Source: Flavobacterium jumunjinense
GTDB lineage: Bacteria > Bacteroidota > Bacteroidia > Flavobacteriales > Flavobacteriaceae
Direction of reading: 5' to 3'
NCBI RefSeq assembly: GCF_021650975.2
Contig: NZ_CP091285.1
Coordinates: 2,356,001-2,420,000 of the forward strand
Length of the DNA stretch: 64,000 nt
Shown: positions 35,053 through 45,656 of the stretch, piece by piece
How positions within the stretch are numbered: position 1 is the stretch's first letter
Layout of the letters: each line of letters opens with the position of its first letter
Made by a program: the position numbers and the translations under genes
Notes under the pieces: model-generated
What the model was told of the DNA's origin: nothing
The model's database searches: none
What the model saw: the letters and a program-made list of their open reading frames with translations, nothing else

Positions 35053-36651
35053 ATGGATTCAAAAGTTAAAAAAAATATTCCAGCTGATGGATTAGCGGGT
35101 TTAAAAGAGCATTTTAAAACAGATGCAATTTCAGGATTTATTGTTTTCTTATTAGCTTTGCCTTTAAGTTTAGGAATTGCAAAAGCATCAGAATTTCCAC
35201 CAGTAATGGGGTTGTTAACTGCGATTATTGGAGGAGTCCTTGTAAGTTTTATTATGGGGTCTCGATTAACCATTAAAGGACCAGCTGCGGGTTTAATTGT
35301 TATAGTTGCTAGCTCTGTTGCAGAATTTGGTAAAGGAGATAATGTTTTAGGATGGAAACTGGCTTTAGGAGCAATGGTTATTGCAGGTATTATTCAGATT
35401 TTATTTGGTGTATTTAAGTTAGGTAAACTAGCCGATTTTTTTCCACTTTCTGCTATTCATGGAATGTTAGCCGCTATTGGAATAATAATTATAGCAAAGC
35501 AAATTCCAGTTTTATTAAATGATGATCCAGCATTAGGAAAAGGAAAAGGGCCATTAGAATTATTAGCTAATATTCCGAATTTTATAATGAATTTAGATCC
35601 AAAGGCTTCATTCATAGGAGTTGTAAGTTTGATTATCATGTTAGGATGGCCAAGAATAAAGAATACTACAATAAAAATGATTCCTGCACCATTAGTAGTA
35701 TTGTTATTTGCTATTCCTTGTGAGTTATTTATGCATTTTAAAGAAACGGAACCAGCTTATGCATTGGTTAAAATTGGAAATTTTGTAGATAGTCTTGGTT
35801 TTAATGCGTGTTTTGATGGTTTTTCAGAAACAGGAATGTTTATTAAATATGTGATTATGTTTGCTTTGGTAGGGTCGTTAGAATCATTATTAACTGTAAA
35901 AGCGATTGATTTAATGGATCCATTTAAGAGAAAGTCTGACATGAATAAAGATTTAATTGCTGTGGGTATCGGAAATACATTTGCAGCATTTTTAGGAGGT
36001 TTACCAATGATTTCTGAAGTAGCTCGTTCTTCATCAAACGTAAATAATGGTGCTAAAACACGTTGGGCAAACTTTTTTCATGGTGTTTTTATTCTTGCTT
36101 TTGTATTGTTAGCAGCTCCAATCTTAGAGATGATTCCAAATGCAGCTTTAGCCGCGATGTTAATTACAGTTGGGATTAAATTAGCTCATCCAAAAGAGTT
36201 TGTTCATACTTTTAAGATAGGGAAGGAGCAATTAGCAATTTTCTTAGTTACAATTTTCTTTACTTTGTTTGAAGATTTATTAGTAGGTATAGCTGCTGGT
36301 ATTATTTTGAAAATGATTATACACTTAATTAATGGCACACCTATTTCATCCTTTTTTAAAGCACCAGCTTTAGTTTCTTTTGAAGGTAATAATTATTTGG
36401 TTGAAATTGATAAAGCAGCTATTTTTACAAATTATTTAGGTGTGAAACGTAAATTAGATTCAATTCCTCCTGGGTTTAATATTACAATTGATTTAAAGAA
36501 AACAAAATTGGTAGATCATTCTGTTATGGAAAATTTAGAACATTTTAAAAATGATTATGAATCAAACGATAAAAGTACAGTTACTATCGTAGGATTGGAA
36601 AACCATAAACCTTTATCAGAACACCCACTTTCAGGAAGAAAAAAAATATAA
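35053..36651 (+). CDS. SulP-family anion transporter with STAS domain (probable bicarbonate transporter)
   Basis: A 532-residue transporter. The SulP core spans ~25-410: DAISGFIVFLLALPLSLGIA, then LLTAIIGGVLVSFIMGS, SRLTIKGPAAGLIVI and GALPMISE-type GGLPMISEVARSSSNVNNGA. A STAS domain fills the end (~440-520: AIFTNYLGVKRKLDSI, DLKKTKLVDHSVMENL). It lies 90 bp after dabB and 6 bp before the DUF2490 gene. SulP proteins carry sulfate, bicarbonate or other anions; bicarbonate fits the DabAB context (inference), as for BicA-type proteins. A carbonic anhydrase domain is not fused here. Confidence 0.9.
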   Translation: MDSKVKKNIPADGLAGLKEHFKTDAISGFIVFLLALPLSLGIAKASEFPPVMGLLTAIIGGVLVSFIMGSRLTIKGPAAGLIVIVASSVAEFGKGDNVLGWKLALGAMVIAGIIQILFGVFKLGKLADFFPLSAIHGMLAAIGIIIIAKQIPVLLNDDPALGKGKGPLELLANIPNFIMNLDPKASFIGVVSLIIMLGWPRIKNTTIKMIPAPLVVLLFAIPCELFMHFKETEPAYALVKIGNFVDSLGFNACFDGFSETGMFIKYVIMFALVGSLESLLTVKAIDLMDPFKRKSDMNKDLIAVGIGNTFAAFLGGLPMISEVARSSSNVNNGAKTRWANFFHGVFILAFVLLAAPILEMIPNAALAAMLITVGIKLAHPKEFVHTFKIGKEQLAIFLVTIFFTLFEDLLVGIAAGIILKMIIHLINGTPISSFFKAPALVSFEGNNYLVEIDKAAIFTNYLGVKRKLDSIPPGFNITIDLKKTKLVDHSVMENLEHFKNDYESNDKSTVTIVGLENHKPLSEHPLSGRKKI

Positions 36652-36657
36652 TATAAA

Positions 36658-37407
36658 ATGAAATTAATATTTAAACTAGCCTACTTTACAATTTTTTTAG
36701 TGGCTACGAGTTCTTTTGCTCAAAATGAAACAGTCTTAAAAGATGAAACTAATACATGGTTTACTGTTTTGAATCGTTTAACAATAAACCCTAAGTGGAG
36801 TGTCTCTAATGAAATTCATGAGCGAACAGGAGCTTTTTTAACAGAACAAGGCACTTTCTTATGGAGACCATCTGTTGATTATCATTTAGGCGAAAACGTT
36901 GAGCTTAGTGTTGGGTATTCATATATTAATAATAAACCGAATCATCCCAATCCCAATCCTAAGATTGGAGTAATAGAAAATAACATTTGGGAACAAGTAT
37001 TATTGAAAAATAAAATAGGAAATGTAAATTTTCAGCATAGATTGCGTCAAGAGCATAGATGGTTTGATACTGTTGGTCAAAATGGAGATGGGAGTTATTC
37101 TAAAACTGGAACAGATTATGCTAATCGTTTTAGATATAGATTAACATTGAATACTCCATTAAAAACATTCGAGAACGGTAAAGTGATTTTTTTTCAAGCT
37201 TTTGATGAAATTTGGATTCCTCAAAATAGTGGTTTAGCACCAAAAAGTTTATCAAGAAATTGGATGTATCTTGGAGTTGGGTATAAATTTAATACAAAAA
37301 CTAATTTACAAATTGGATATATGAATCAGAGAGATGTTTTAGCTAATAATACTTTTATTACCACGTCTATATTACAAACAACTTTTGTGAAAAATTTTGA
37401 TTTATAA
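36658..37407 (+). CDS. DUF2490 outer-membrane protein
   Basis: A 249-residue protein with a signal peptide (ending TSSFAQ) and a predicted outer-membrane barrel: TWFTVLNRLTINPKWSVSNEI, VELSVGYSYINNKP, HRLRQEHRWFD, NRFRYRLTLNTPL and WMYLGVGYKFN, ending LQTTFVKNFDL. These are the hallmarks of DUF2490. It sits 6 bp after the SulP gene as the last gene of the carbon operon, and in related genomes DUF2490 often accompanies anion transporters. It might be an outer-membrane pore for this system, by context only. Confidence 0.85.
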   Translation: MKLIFKLAYFTIFLVATSSFAQNETVLKDETNTWFTVLNRLTINPKWSVSNEIHERTGAFLTEQGTFLWRPSVDYHLGENVELSVGYSYINNKPNHPNPNPKIGVIENNIWEQVLLKNKIGNVNFQHRLRQEHRWFDTVGQNGDGSYSKTGTDYANRFRYRLTLNTPLKTFENGKVIFFQAFDEIWIPQNSGLAPKSLSRNWMYLGVGYKFNTKTNLQIGYMNQRDVLANNTFITTSILQTTFVKNFDL

Positions 37408-37432
37408 AAAAAATATTTGGGAGTTTTATTAG

Positions 37433-37449
37433 AAAAAGCCGATTATAAA
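37433..37449. terminator. left arm of the operon-end terminator, split by the IS insertion
   Basis: AAAAAGCCGATTATAAA here is the exact reverse complement of 38893-38909. Without the insertion the two arms would form one strong bidirectional terminator between the DUF2490 gene and the convergent gene at 38917-41301. The 1.4-kb IS3 element separates them. Confidence 0.8.
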
Positions 37450-37459
37450 ATTTTGAACA

Positions 37460-37496
37460 TGCCCCAAAAAGTTAGACACTATTTGGGGCATTTTTT
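37460..37496 (+). terminator. read-in terminator hairpin inside the left end of the IS
   Basis: TGCCCCAAA (37460-37468) pairs with TTTGGGGCA (37482-37490), followed directly by TTTTTT and then the orfA ATG. Such a hairpin would stop transcripts coming from outside, and if formed in RNA would mask the translation start of orfA. Confidence 0.7.
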
Positions 37497-38015
37497 ATGG
37501 AAAGAAAAGTCAAGTATTCTTATGCATTTAAGTTAGAATGTGTAGAATTAGTATTAAAGAAACATTATTCAAATGTATATGTTTCAAAGTTAAAAGGTCC
37601 AGACGAATCTAATATTCGTAAGTGGATTAGATTTTATAAAAGCTATGGGAAAGAAGGTTTATTGCCTAGGAGAAATCAAAGTTATTCAGCTGATTTTAAG
37701 CTAAAAGTATTAAAAACTATAGAAAAGGAATCACTTTCATTAATAGATACTTGTTTAAAGTTTAATATTCCTGATTTAGCTATTATTGTAAAATGGAAAA
37801 AAGATTTTGTTAACTTTGGTTTTGAAGGACTACAACCAAAAATTAAAGGAAGACCAAGATCTATGAATTTTAAAAGCAAAAAAAGCAAATCAGCTAAGCC
37901 ACTAACCAGAGAAGAAGAACTTCTTAAGGAAAATGAAGCATTACGTTGTGAGAATGATTATTTAAAAAAGTTACAAGCCTTAATTCAGGCGGAAGAAAGA
38001 GCCAACAAGCGCTAG
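37497..38015 (+). CDS. IS3-family transposase OrfA
   Basis: A 172-residue protein with two HTH units (KYSYAFKLECVELVLKKHYS with the following DESNIRKWIRFYKSYG; then YSADFKLKVLKTIEKESLS with LAIIVKWKKDFVNFG) and a C-terminal leucine-zipper-like helix (REEELLKENEALRCENDYL). It recognises the terminal repeats. Translation starts directly after a hairpin and T-run. The reading frame contains a slippery heptamer at 37964-37970, so part of translation should pass into orfB to make OrfAB. Confidence 0.93.
   Translation: MERKVKYSYAFKLECVELVLKKHYSNVYVSKLKGPDESNIRKWIRFYKSYGKEGLLPRRNQSYSADFKLKVLKTIEKESLSLIDTCLKFNIPDLAIIVKWKKDFVNFGFEGLQPKIKGRPRSMNFKSKKSKSAKPLTREEELLKENEALRCENDYLKKLQALIQAEERANKR
37964..37970 (+). 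other. programmed -1 frameshift site A_AAA_AAG
   Basis: In the orfA frame the codons read TTA AAA AAG, giving a perfect A AAA AAG heptamer. After a -1 slip the frame runs open through VTSLNSGGRKSQQ directly into the OrfB start at 38021, so a full OrfAB transposase results. The heptamer is the standard one for IS150 relatives. Confidence 0.8.
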
Positions 38016-38020
38016 TCATA

Positions 38021-38854
38021 ATGGAATTAAGGCATAAATATGATTTAAAAGTACTTTTAAATTATACAAATATGGCAAGAAGTAGTTTTTATTATCATCA
38101 AAAACAAAGTAAATTAAGTGATAAATATAGAGTAGTTAAAGAACTAATTAAATCGATTTATCACAAACATAAAGGTCGTTATGGTTATCGAAGAGTAACT
38201 GATGAACTTCAAAATAAAGGAATAATTATTAATCATAAAACAGTTTTCAGGTTAATGAAATTATTAGGATTAAAAAGCGTCATTAGAGTTAAAAAGTATA
38301 GATCATATAAAGGAGAGCATGGTAAAATAGCTCCTAATATTTTAGAAAGAAATTTTAAAGCAACAGCACCAAATCAAAAATGGGCAACTGATGTTACCGA
38401 GTTTAATGTCTCTGTAAAGAAGCTATATTTATCACCGATAATTGACTTATTTAATCAAGAAATTATTAGTTATGAGTTAACAGAACGACCTGTATTTAAT
38501 CAGGTAGTTATGATGCTTAAAAAAGCATTTAAGAAAATACCAAATAAGACTAATTTAATTTTACACTCTGACCAAGGTTGGCAATATCAAATGAAGCACT
38601 ATCAATATTTATTGAAACAAAAAGGGATTACACAAAGTATGTCTAGAAAAGCAAATTGTTTAGACAATGCCATTATTGAAAACTTCTTTGGAATATTAAA
38701 ATCAGAGCTGTTTTATCTAAAAAAATACAAGTCTATTGAAGAATTAAAAAAGGAGATAATAGAATATATAAGTTATTATAATAATGAAAGAATTAAATCA
38801 AATTTAAACAAAATGAGCCCGATAAAATATCGAGCTCATTATTATCAAAATTAA
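38021..38854 (+). CDS. IS3-family transposase OrfB (DDE integrase domain)
   Basis: A 277-residue catalytic half. An HTH_21-like segment (YHKHKGRYGYRRVTDELQNK) precedes the rve domain. The DDE triad is complete: D in NQKWATDVTEFNV, D in LILHSDQGWQYQ and E in CLDNAIIENFFGILKSE, 35 residues behind the second Asp as usual. The C terminus YYNNERIKSNLNKMSPI is typical. It is expressed by -1 frameshifting from orfA, or alone from the ATG at 38021. Confidence 0.95.
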   Translation: MELRHKYDLKVLLNYTNMARSSFYYHQKQSKLSDKYRVVKELIKSIYHKHKGRYGYRRVTDELQNKGIIINHKTVFRLMKLLGLKSVIRVKKYRSYKGEHGKIAPNILERNFKATAPNQKWATDVTEFNVSVKKLYLSPIIDLFNQEIISYELTERPVFNQVVMMLKKAFKKIPNKTNLILHSDQGWQYQMKHYQYLLKQKGITQSMSRKANCLDNAIIENFFGILKSELFYLKKYKSIEELKKEIIEYISYYNNERIKSNLNKMSPIKYRAHYYQN

Positions 38855-38892
38855 TTATAAATTTGTCTAACCTTTTGGGTGCAGTCTAAAAA

Positions 38893-38909
38893 TTTATAAT
38901 CGGCTTTTT
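38893..38909. terminator. right arm of the split terminator
   Basis: TTTATAATCGGCTTTTT is the exact reverse complement of 37433-37449 across the IS. In its present position it cannot pair at short distance. Confidence 0.8.
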
Positions 38910-38916
38910 TGTTAAA

Positions 38917-41301
38917 TTATTCTATAGTAATAATTTGTTCTTCATTATAAACATTTCCTTCATTATCAATACCTTGAATATTCAATTTAATTTGATTTTG
39001 ATTTAAAGTAGGGATTTTTATTTCAAAGTCACCATTTTTGTCTGTGTAAATTTTTGGGGACCAATGAATTGCACCTATTTTTTTGAAAGTGGGATGATTG
39101 TAATTGGTATATGTGAGATTTTTAAACGTATGTTGTTTTTTAAATCCATTTTCAACTATTATCTCTTTTGTTTTTTGAGTAGCCTGTTTTTTGTTTATAT
39201 ACCCTTTTCTAGAATAGACCTTTATAATACCACCTAAGCCTCTCGTTCCATATCCGTTCGGTGTATTTAAGTCTATGTAAATCTCATCGACTTGATCTAA
39301 CATCATTCCGTCAAATATTGATCCGTCTGGAATTATTACATCGTCAATAAATAGTAAAGCTTCTTTTTTTCCAGAAGCTGAAAGAGTGTCAATATTCTTA
39401 AGACTTGTGGAAACAAAACCATTTATTCGAGATCTAATTTTAAATTCCCCAAAACCTCTTTCAATTTTGCAACCATGCATTTCTAAGAATGTAAGTACAT
39501 CTCTGTAAGTGTTTGCATGAGTTTCAGTTATTTTATAAGGGTCTTTACTATAACTATAAGGATTAGCTCTAAACTCTTCTTTCTCTTTTTGTGTACTTGA
39601 CAAAATAATCTCATTTAATAAAACTAAGTCGTTAGTTTCAAACAATTGATCGTTTGTGTTTAGGATTTCTATTGAAGAAGAATTGTCATAGACTATCGGA
39701 TCAATTTTTAATACTTTATTAAAACTAGGATTGTTGTTTATTAATCTAGAATGAATTGCTGTCTTAACGACTCTTTCTTTTTTGTCTAATAATGTTAAAA
39801 ATATACTAGTAGAATCTGTTAAAACTAAATTCTTAAATTCAAAATCACCATTAGAAGATACAGGAATTGTGTAATTAATACCATCTTTAGATATAAAACG
39901 TAATTTACCATCTTCAACATCATAATTGTATATTTTACCTTTAAGGTTAACACCTAAATCAAATTCATAATGAAGTTTTGGTAGTCCTTTTTTTATGTTT
40001 ATCCAATTGTATTTTGGTTTGCTATGTATTAATGCTATGTCGAACTCAATTTTTTTTGTACGATCGTCACTCGATAAATAATGGTTTAAGTCTTTAATTT
40101 CTTCATTTAAGTAACTGTTAATTTTAATTTTATCAAGTATTGAAGACGTTGTGTTGAAATTAGAATTTTCAGGAACAGGGTTTGTACTAATACTAAAAAC
40201 TCCAATTTTATTTTTTATTTTTCCTTGGATTATTATAGAGTCTTTTAACTGTTGTTTTTTTGAAATAGTAATTTTCGGACAATTTGTCTCATTATAAACA
40301 ATTCTTTCAGAATGTAAATTCAAGTCATTGTCTATTAAACGAAGGGTGTTTATCCCTTCATATAGTTGATTTTTTGCAATTATTAATTGAGTTGTTTTGT
40401 CTTTAATTATAATGTCAATGAATTTAATTTTTTCATTTTGATTAATTAATAATGTGAAGCTTTCGTTTTTATACTTTGCTAATGAAATATCGTTTGTTTC
40501 GATTTTCAGGATTAGATTCTCTTTGTTAACATTGTTATTTACGCTAATGTTGAATCCAATTGTTTTAACACTATTTAAGTTTTTTGTAATTGTATTTTTG
40601 TCTTGTTTTAGTGAAAGACTATATTTTTCATTGTTTGGATTTGTTAGAAAGCTAAACCCATATCCTTGTTCATTGGTTTTGATAGTTGAAATGACTATTC
40701 CTTTTTCATCCTTTAATTCAATATTGTCCGTTTTAAAGCCATCTCCGTTAACATCTATTGCTCTTACAGCGATTTTGTTCTCAGACTGATATAATAAGTT
40801 ACCACCTTCAATATTATAGCTTAAATCAAAAGGAGCATTAGATTTCTTTTTAATTTTTTGATCTTTTAAATCAAAAATATCAATTTTGTATAAACTAGAT
40901 TCATCTTCAATAAAATTGTTCATGTAGTTGGTGTAAGCATGAATAAAATAAGTTCCGGTAGGTAGTTTTTCTTTTAATTTTATTTGTCCATTAGTAATAC
41001 CATTACTCACATAGTTTAGACTGTTATATAACAATTCATTTTGATCGTTATACATTTTTACTACTAAATTGGTAGTGTTAGGATTTAATTTTCCATCTTT
41101 TTTATTAATAACATAGGCATTAAACCAAATACTTTCATTAGATAAAAATTTGTTTTTATTAAGATGTAAAAAAACATTTTCACTATTATTTTCAAAATAT
41201 TTTGAAAATGAAGTTGCAATTTGATTCTTAATAATTTCCTTAGATTGCTGTGCATTTGCTAGCTGAATTGCAATACAAATTAAAAATATAATTTTTTTCA
41301 T
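38917..41301 (-). CDS. exported MG2-like/TonB-plug-like domain protein (copy A)
   Basis: A 794-residue exported protein. The ATG at 41301 gives a normal signal peptide (MKKIIFLICIAIQLANAQ), while the in-frame ATG at 41349 would start inside the upstream terminator. Domains: a macroglobulin-like (MG2) segment near 40-135 (NVFLHLNKNKFLSNESIWF, PTGTYFIHAYTNYMNNF), further beta domains (YDVEDGKLRFISKDG), and a plug-like domain near 600-710 (NTYRDVLTFLEMHGC, FIDDVIIPDG, GYGTRGLGGIIKVYSRKGY) without a barrel. The last segment (GDFEIKIPTLNQNQIKLNIQ) is beta-sandwich-like. It closely resembles the next gene. Function unknown; such proteins probably act at the outer membrane. Confidence 0.8.
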   Translation of the reverse strand: MKKIIFLICIAIQLANAQQSKEIIKNQIATSFSKYFENNSENVFLHLNKNKFLSNESIWFNAYVINKKDGKLNPNTTNLVVKMYNDQNELLYNSLNYVSNGITNGQIKLKEKLPTGTYFIHAYTNYMNNFIEDESSLYKIDIFDLKDQKIKKKSNAPFDLSYNIEGGNLLYQSENKIAVRAIDVNGDGFKTDNIELKDEKGIVISTIKTNEQGYGFSFLTNPNNEKYSLSLKQDKNTITKNLNSVKTIGFNISVNNNVNKENLILKIETNDISLAKYKNESFTLLINQNEKIKFIDIIIKDKTTQLIIAKNQLYEGINTLRLIDNDLNLHSERIVYNETNCPKITISKKQQLKDSIIIQGKIKNKIGVFSISTNPVPENSNFNTTSSILDKIKINSYLNEEIKDLNHYLSSDDRTKKIEFDIALIHSKPKYNWINIKKGLPKLHYEFDLGVNLKGKIYNYDVEDGKLRFISKDGINYTIPVSSNGDFEFKNLVLTDSTSIFLTLLDKKERVVKTAIHSRLINNNPSFNKVLKIDPIVYDNSSSIEILNTNDQLFETNDLVLLNEIILSSTQKEKEEFRANPYSYSKDPYKITETHANTYRDVLTFLEMHGCKIERGFGEFKIRSRINGFVSTSLKNIDTLSASGKKEALLFIDDVIIPDGSIFDGMMLDQVDEIYIDLNTPNGYGTRGLGGIIKVYSRKGYINKKQATQKTKEIIVENGFKKQHTFKNLTYTNYNHPTFKKIGAIHWSPKIYTDKNGDFEIKIPTLNQNQIKLNIQGIDNEGNVYNEEQIITIE

Positions 41302-41338
41302 GGTTTTGGTTATAGAGTTATAGGAATAAAAATAATGA

Positions 41339-41372
41339 AAAAAAACCAATAAACATGATTTATTGGTTTTTT
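41339..41372 (-). terminator. terminator between the two paralogs
   Basis: AAAAAACCAATAAA and its reverse complement flank a 5-base loop, 11 bp after the stop of copy B. Confidence 0.88.
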
Positions 41373-41382
41373 ACCTTAGGTA

Positions 41383-43725
41383 TTATCGGGTTTTGATTAT
41401 TTGTTCTTCATTATAAATGTTTCCTTCATTATCTATACCCTGAATGTTTAGTTTAATTTGATCTTGATTTAAAATCGGAATTTTAACTTCAAAATCTCCA
41501 TGTGAATCTGTGTAGATTGAAGGTGACCAAAATATTGTTCCAAAGTTTTTAAAAGCCTGATCATTGTAGTTAATATAATTTTGATTTTTAAAGTATAATT
41601 GTTTTTTAAATCCATTTTCTACTATGATTTCTTTAGTTTTAGGATTTGTATTTAAATAATTAACATAACCCTTTTTTAAATAAATTTTTATTACACTTCC
41701 AAGCCCTCTTGTTCCATATTCATAAGCTAAATTATCAATTAATATTTCCTCTATATTGTTTAATGGCATACCATCTAAAAAGTCAAAATTTATTATTGGA
41801 GCATCATCAATGAAAACTAAAGGTGCTTTTCTTGATCCATTTAAACTTGTTTGCGGTCTTCTACTAAAAATATTAACTTGACCTAAATTGTTATTTATAT
41901 TATATCCATGTGTTTGTAAAAACATAAGAACATCTCTATATGTATTTGCTTCAATGTCGTTTATTTTATAAGAACGATCTATAGCACTTCTAATTTTAGA
42001 TTGACTTTTTTGCTCTTGTTTTTCAGATAAATTAATTTCATTTAATAAAACAATATCATTGTATCTTGGAAAATATACATCGTTATTTATTTCTTTTAGA
42101 ATAGTATTGTCATATACAATAGGAGCAATATTGATAACTTTATTGAAGTTAGGAGTGTTATTTATTAGACGAGAATGTATAGCTGTTTTTACAACTCTTT
42201 CCTTTTCATCTAATAATGTTAAAAAAACGGTAGTAGAATCTGTAAGAATTAAATTTTTGAATTCAAATTCACCATTTTCAGAAACGGGTACGTTATATTG
42301 AATTCCATCTTTTGATATAAAACGTAATTTCCCATTTTCTACATCATAGTTGTATATCCTTCCTTTTAAATTTACTCCTAAATCGAAATCATAACGAATT
42401 GTAGGTACTCCTTTCTTTATGTTTTCCCAATTGTATTTTGGTTTGTTATGTATTAAGAACATATCGAATTGTATTTTTTTTATGCGATCTGTTTTTAATA
42501 GATAATAATCAAGGTTTTTCACTTCTTCATTTAGGTGACTATTTATTTTAAATTGTTCGTTAATAGATTGTAATGTGCTTGTTTCTGCATTTTCTACTAC
42601 TGGGTTTGCACTTAAACTAAAATTACCTACATTATTTTTTAATGAACCAAAAATAGTAATCGAATCTTTAGAAATTAAAGTTTTCGAAATAGTAAGTGTC
42701 GGTTTGTTAACCTCGTTATAAATAATTCTTTCAGAATGTAGATTAAGGTTGTTGTCTAATAAACGTAGTGTATTTATACCTTCAAATAATTCATTTTTTG
42801 GTACTAAAAGAGAAGTAGTTTCTTCTTTTATGTTTAAATCAATAAATTTTATGTTACCATTTTGACTGATAGCAAGTGTAAAATAATTGTCTTTGTTTTT
42901 TTCTAATGATATTTTATTTGTTTCAATTTTTAAATATAAATCTTCGTTGTTTGTAGTATTGTTAGCGTTTATATTGAACCCTATAATTTTTACATTATTA
43001 AGGTTTTTAATGATTGTGCTATTTTTACTTGATAATGATAAGGTGTATTTTTCATTTGAAGGATTTATTATTGTTGTAAACCCATATCCCTGTTCGTTTG
43101 TTTCAATGACATTAATAACATCGCCCTTTTCATTTTTTAGTAAAATGTTAGATGCTTTAACACCATTACCATTAATGTCTATAGCTTTTACCACAATTCT
43201 ATTATCTGATTGATAAAGTAAATTCCCACCTTCTATATTGTAGCTAAGTGAATATACTTCTTTTGATTTTGATTTTAGATTTGTGTCTTTTGTATTGATA
43301 ATATCAACTTTAAATAAACTAGATTCATTTTCATTGAAATTATTCATATAATTGGTGAAAGTATGAATGTAATATGTTCCAGTTGGCAAGTTGTCTTTTA
43401 ACGGGATATGTCCATTAGTAACACCGTTGGCAACATAGTTTAGTCCACTATAGATTAATTCATTTTTGTCATTATACATCCTAATTATAAGGTTTGTAGT
43501 ATTTGGATTTAGCTTTTCATCTTTTTTGTTTATAACATAAGCTTTAAACCAAATATTTTCATTGGAGGTAAATTGGTTCTTATTAAGATGTAAGTGAATG
43601 TTTTCTCGATTATTTTCAAAATAATTAGAGAAAGAAGTTGCTATTTGCTCTTTAAGAACTTCTTTAGATTGTTGTGCATTTGTGAGTTGAAAAGCAACAC
43701 AAGCGAGAAATAAGATTTTTTTCAT
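41383..43725 (-). CDS. exported MG2-like/TonB-plug-like domain protein (copy B)
   Basis: A 780-residue paralog of the preceding protein, with signal peptide MKKILFLACVAFQLTNAQ and the same domain order. N-terminal halves are nearly colinear (SKEVLKEQIATSFSNYFENN, LHLNKNQFTSNENIWF, PTGTYYIHTFTNYMNNF), as are the C-terminal ends (ENGFKKQLYFKNQNYINY, IPILNQDQIKLNIQGIDNEG). The plug-like region is more diverged (INFDFLDGMPLNNIEEILID). Tandem duplication is clear. It has its own terminator, so both copies are probably transcribed separately or by read-through. Confidence 0.8.
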   Translation of the reverse strand: MKKILFLACVAFQLTNAQQSKEVLKEQIATSFSNYFENNRENIHLHLNKNQFTSNENIWFKAYVINKKDEKLNPNTTNLIIRMYNDKNELIYSGLNYVANGVTNGHIPLKDNLPTGTYYIHTFTNYMNNFNENESSLFKVDIINTKDTNLKSKSKEVYSLSYNIEGGNLLYQSDNRIVVKAIDINGNGVKASNILLKNEKGDVINVIETNEQGYGFTTIINPSNEKYTLSLSSKNSTIIKNLNNVKIIGFNINANNTTNNEDLYLKIETNKISLEKNKDNYFTLAISQNGNIKFIDLNIKEETTSLLVPKNELFEGINTLRLLDNNLNLHSERIIYNEVNKPTLTISKTLISKDSITIFGSLKNNVGNFSLSANPVVENAETSTLQSINEQFKINSHLNEEVKNLDYYLLKTDRIKKIQFDMFLIHNKPKYNWENIKKGVPTIRYDFDLGVNLKGRIYNYDVENGKLRFISKDGIQYNVPVSENGEFEFKNLILTDSTTVFLTLLDEKERVVKTAIHSRLINNTPNFNKVINIAPIVYDNTILKEINNDVYFPRYNDIVLLNEINLSEKQEQKSQSKIRSAIDRSYKINDIEANTYRDVLMFLQTHGYNINNNLGQVNIFSRRPQTSLNGSRKAPLVFIDDAPIINFDFLDGMPLNNIEEILIDNLAYEYGTRGLGSVIKIYLKKGYVNYLNTNPKTKEIIVENGFKKQLYFKNQNYINYNDQAFKNFGTIFWSPSIYTDSHGDFEVKIPILNQDQIKLNIQGIDNEGNIYNEEQIIKTR

Positions 43726-43907
43726 AGTTACTTGGATTTATAATTAATACTGGTTAAGTAAGAAATATATCACAAACTATGCCAAATAGATTTTCTTTTA
43801 TATTGGTAGTTTGTTAAAATTGAGTAGGTTGTAGCTTTTTTAAATATTTTTACCAATGTTCTATAGGGTTTTTCTTGTTTGATTATAAGAAAATTTTTTT
43901 CAAAAAA

Positions 43908-43940
43908 AAATCCCTATGAATTTTTAATTCATAGGGATTT
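43908..43940 (-). terminator. groEL terminator
   Basis: AAATCCCTATGAATT and its reverse complement flank a 3-base loop; on the minus strand a T-run follows. It lies 18 bp after the groEL stop. Confidence 0.9.
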
Positions 43941-43958
43941 AATAAAAATAAAACTTTA

Positions 43959-45611
<1,653 letters not shown>

Positions 45612-45656
45612 TTAAAGTTTAAATGTTTTAAGTTGTTTTGCGATCAACATTTATCT

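Larger units (their letters stand above)
37454..38888 (+). mobile_element. IS3-family (IS150-like) insertion sequence, apparently complete
   Basis: A ~1435-bp element. Terminal inverted repeats 37454-37478 and 38864-38888 agree at 18 of 25 positions, with the outer right end (TAGACTGCACCC) much like IS150 ends and the inner ten bases (GTTAGACA side) almost identical. It encodes OrfA and OrfB joined by a -1 frameshift site. Flanking bases on both sides read AAAATTT (37447-37453, 38889-38895), so a target duplication of up to 7 bp is possible, although the palindromic target makes its exact length ambiguous. Nothing in it is broken, so it may be active. Confidence 0.93.

Noticed and set aside
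41302..41349. Upstream in-frame ATG for the MG2-like copy A
   Set aside because: It lies in the terminator hairpin of the neighbouring gene and adds residues before the signal peptide.
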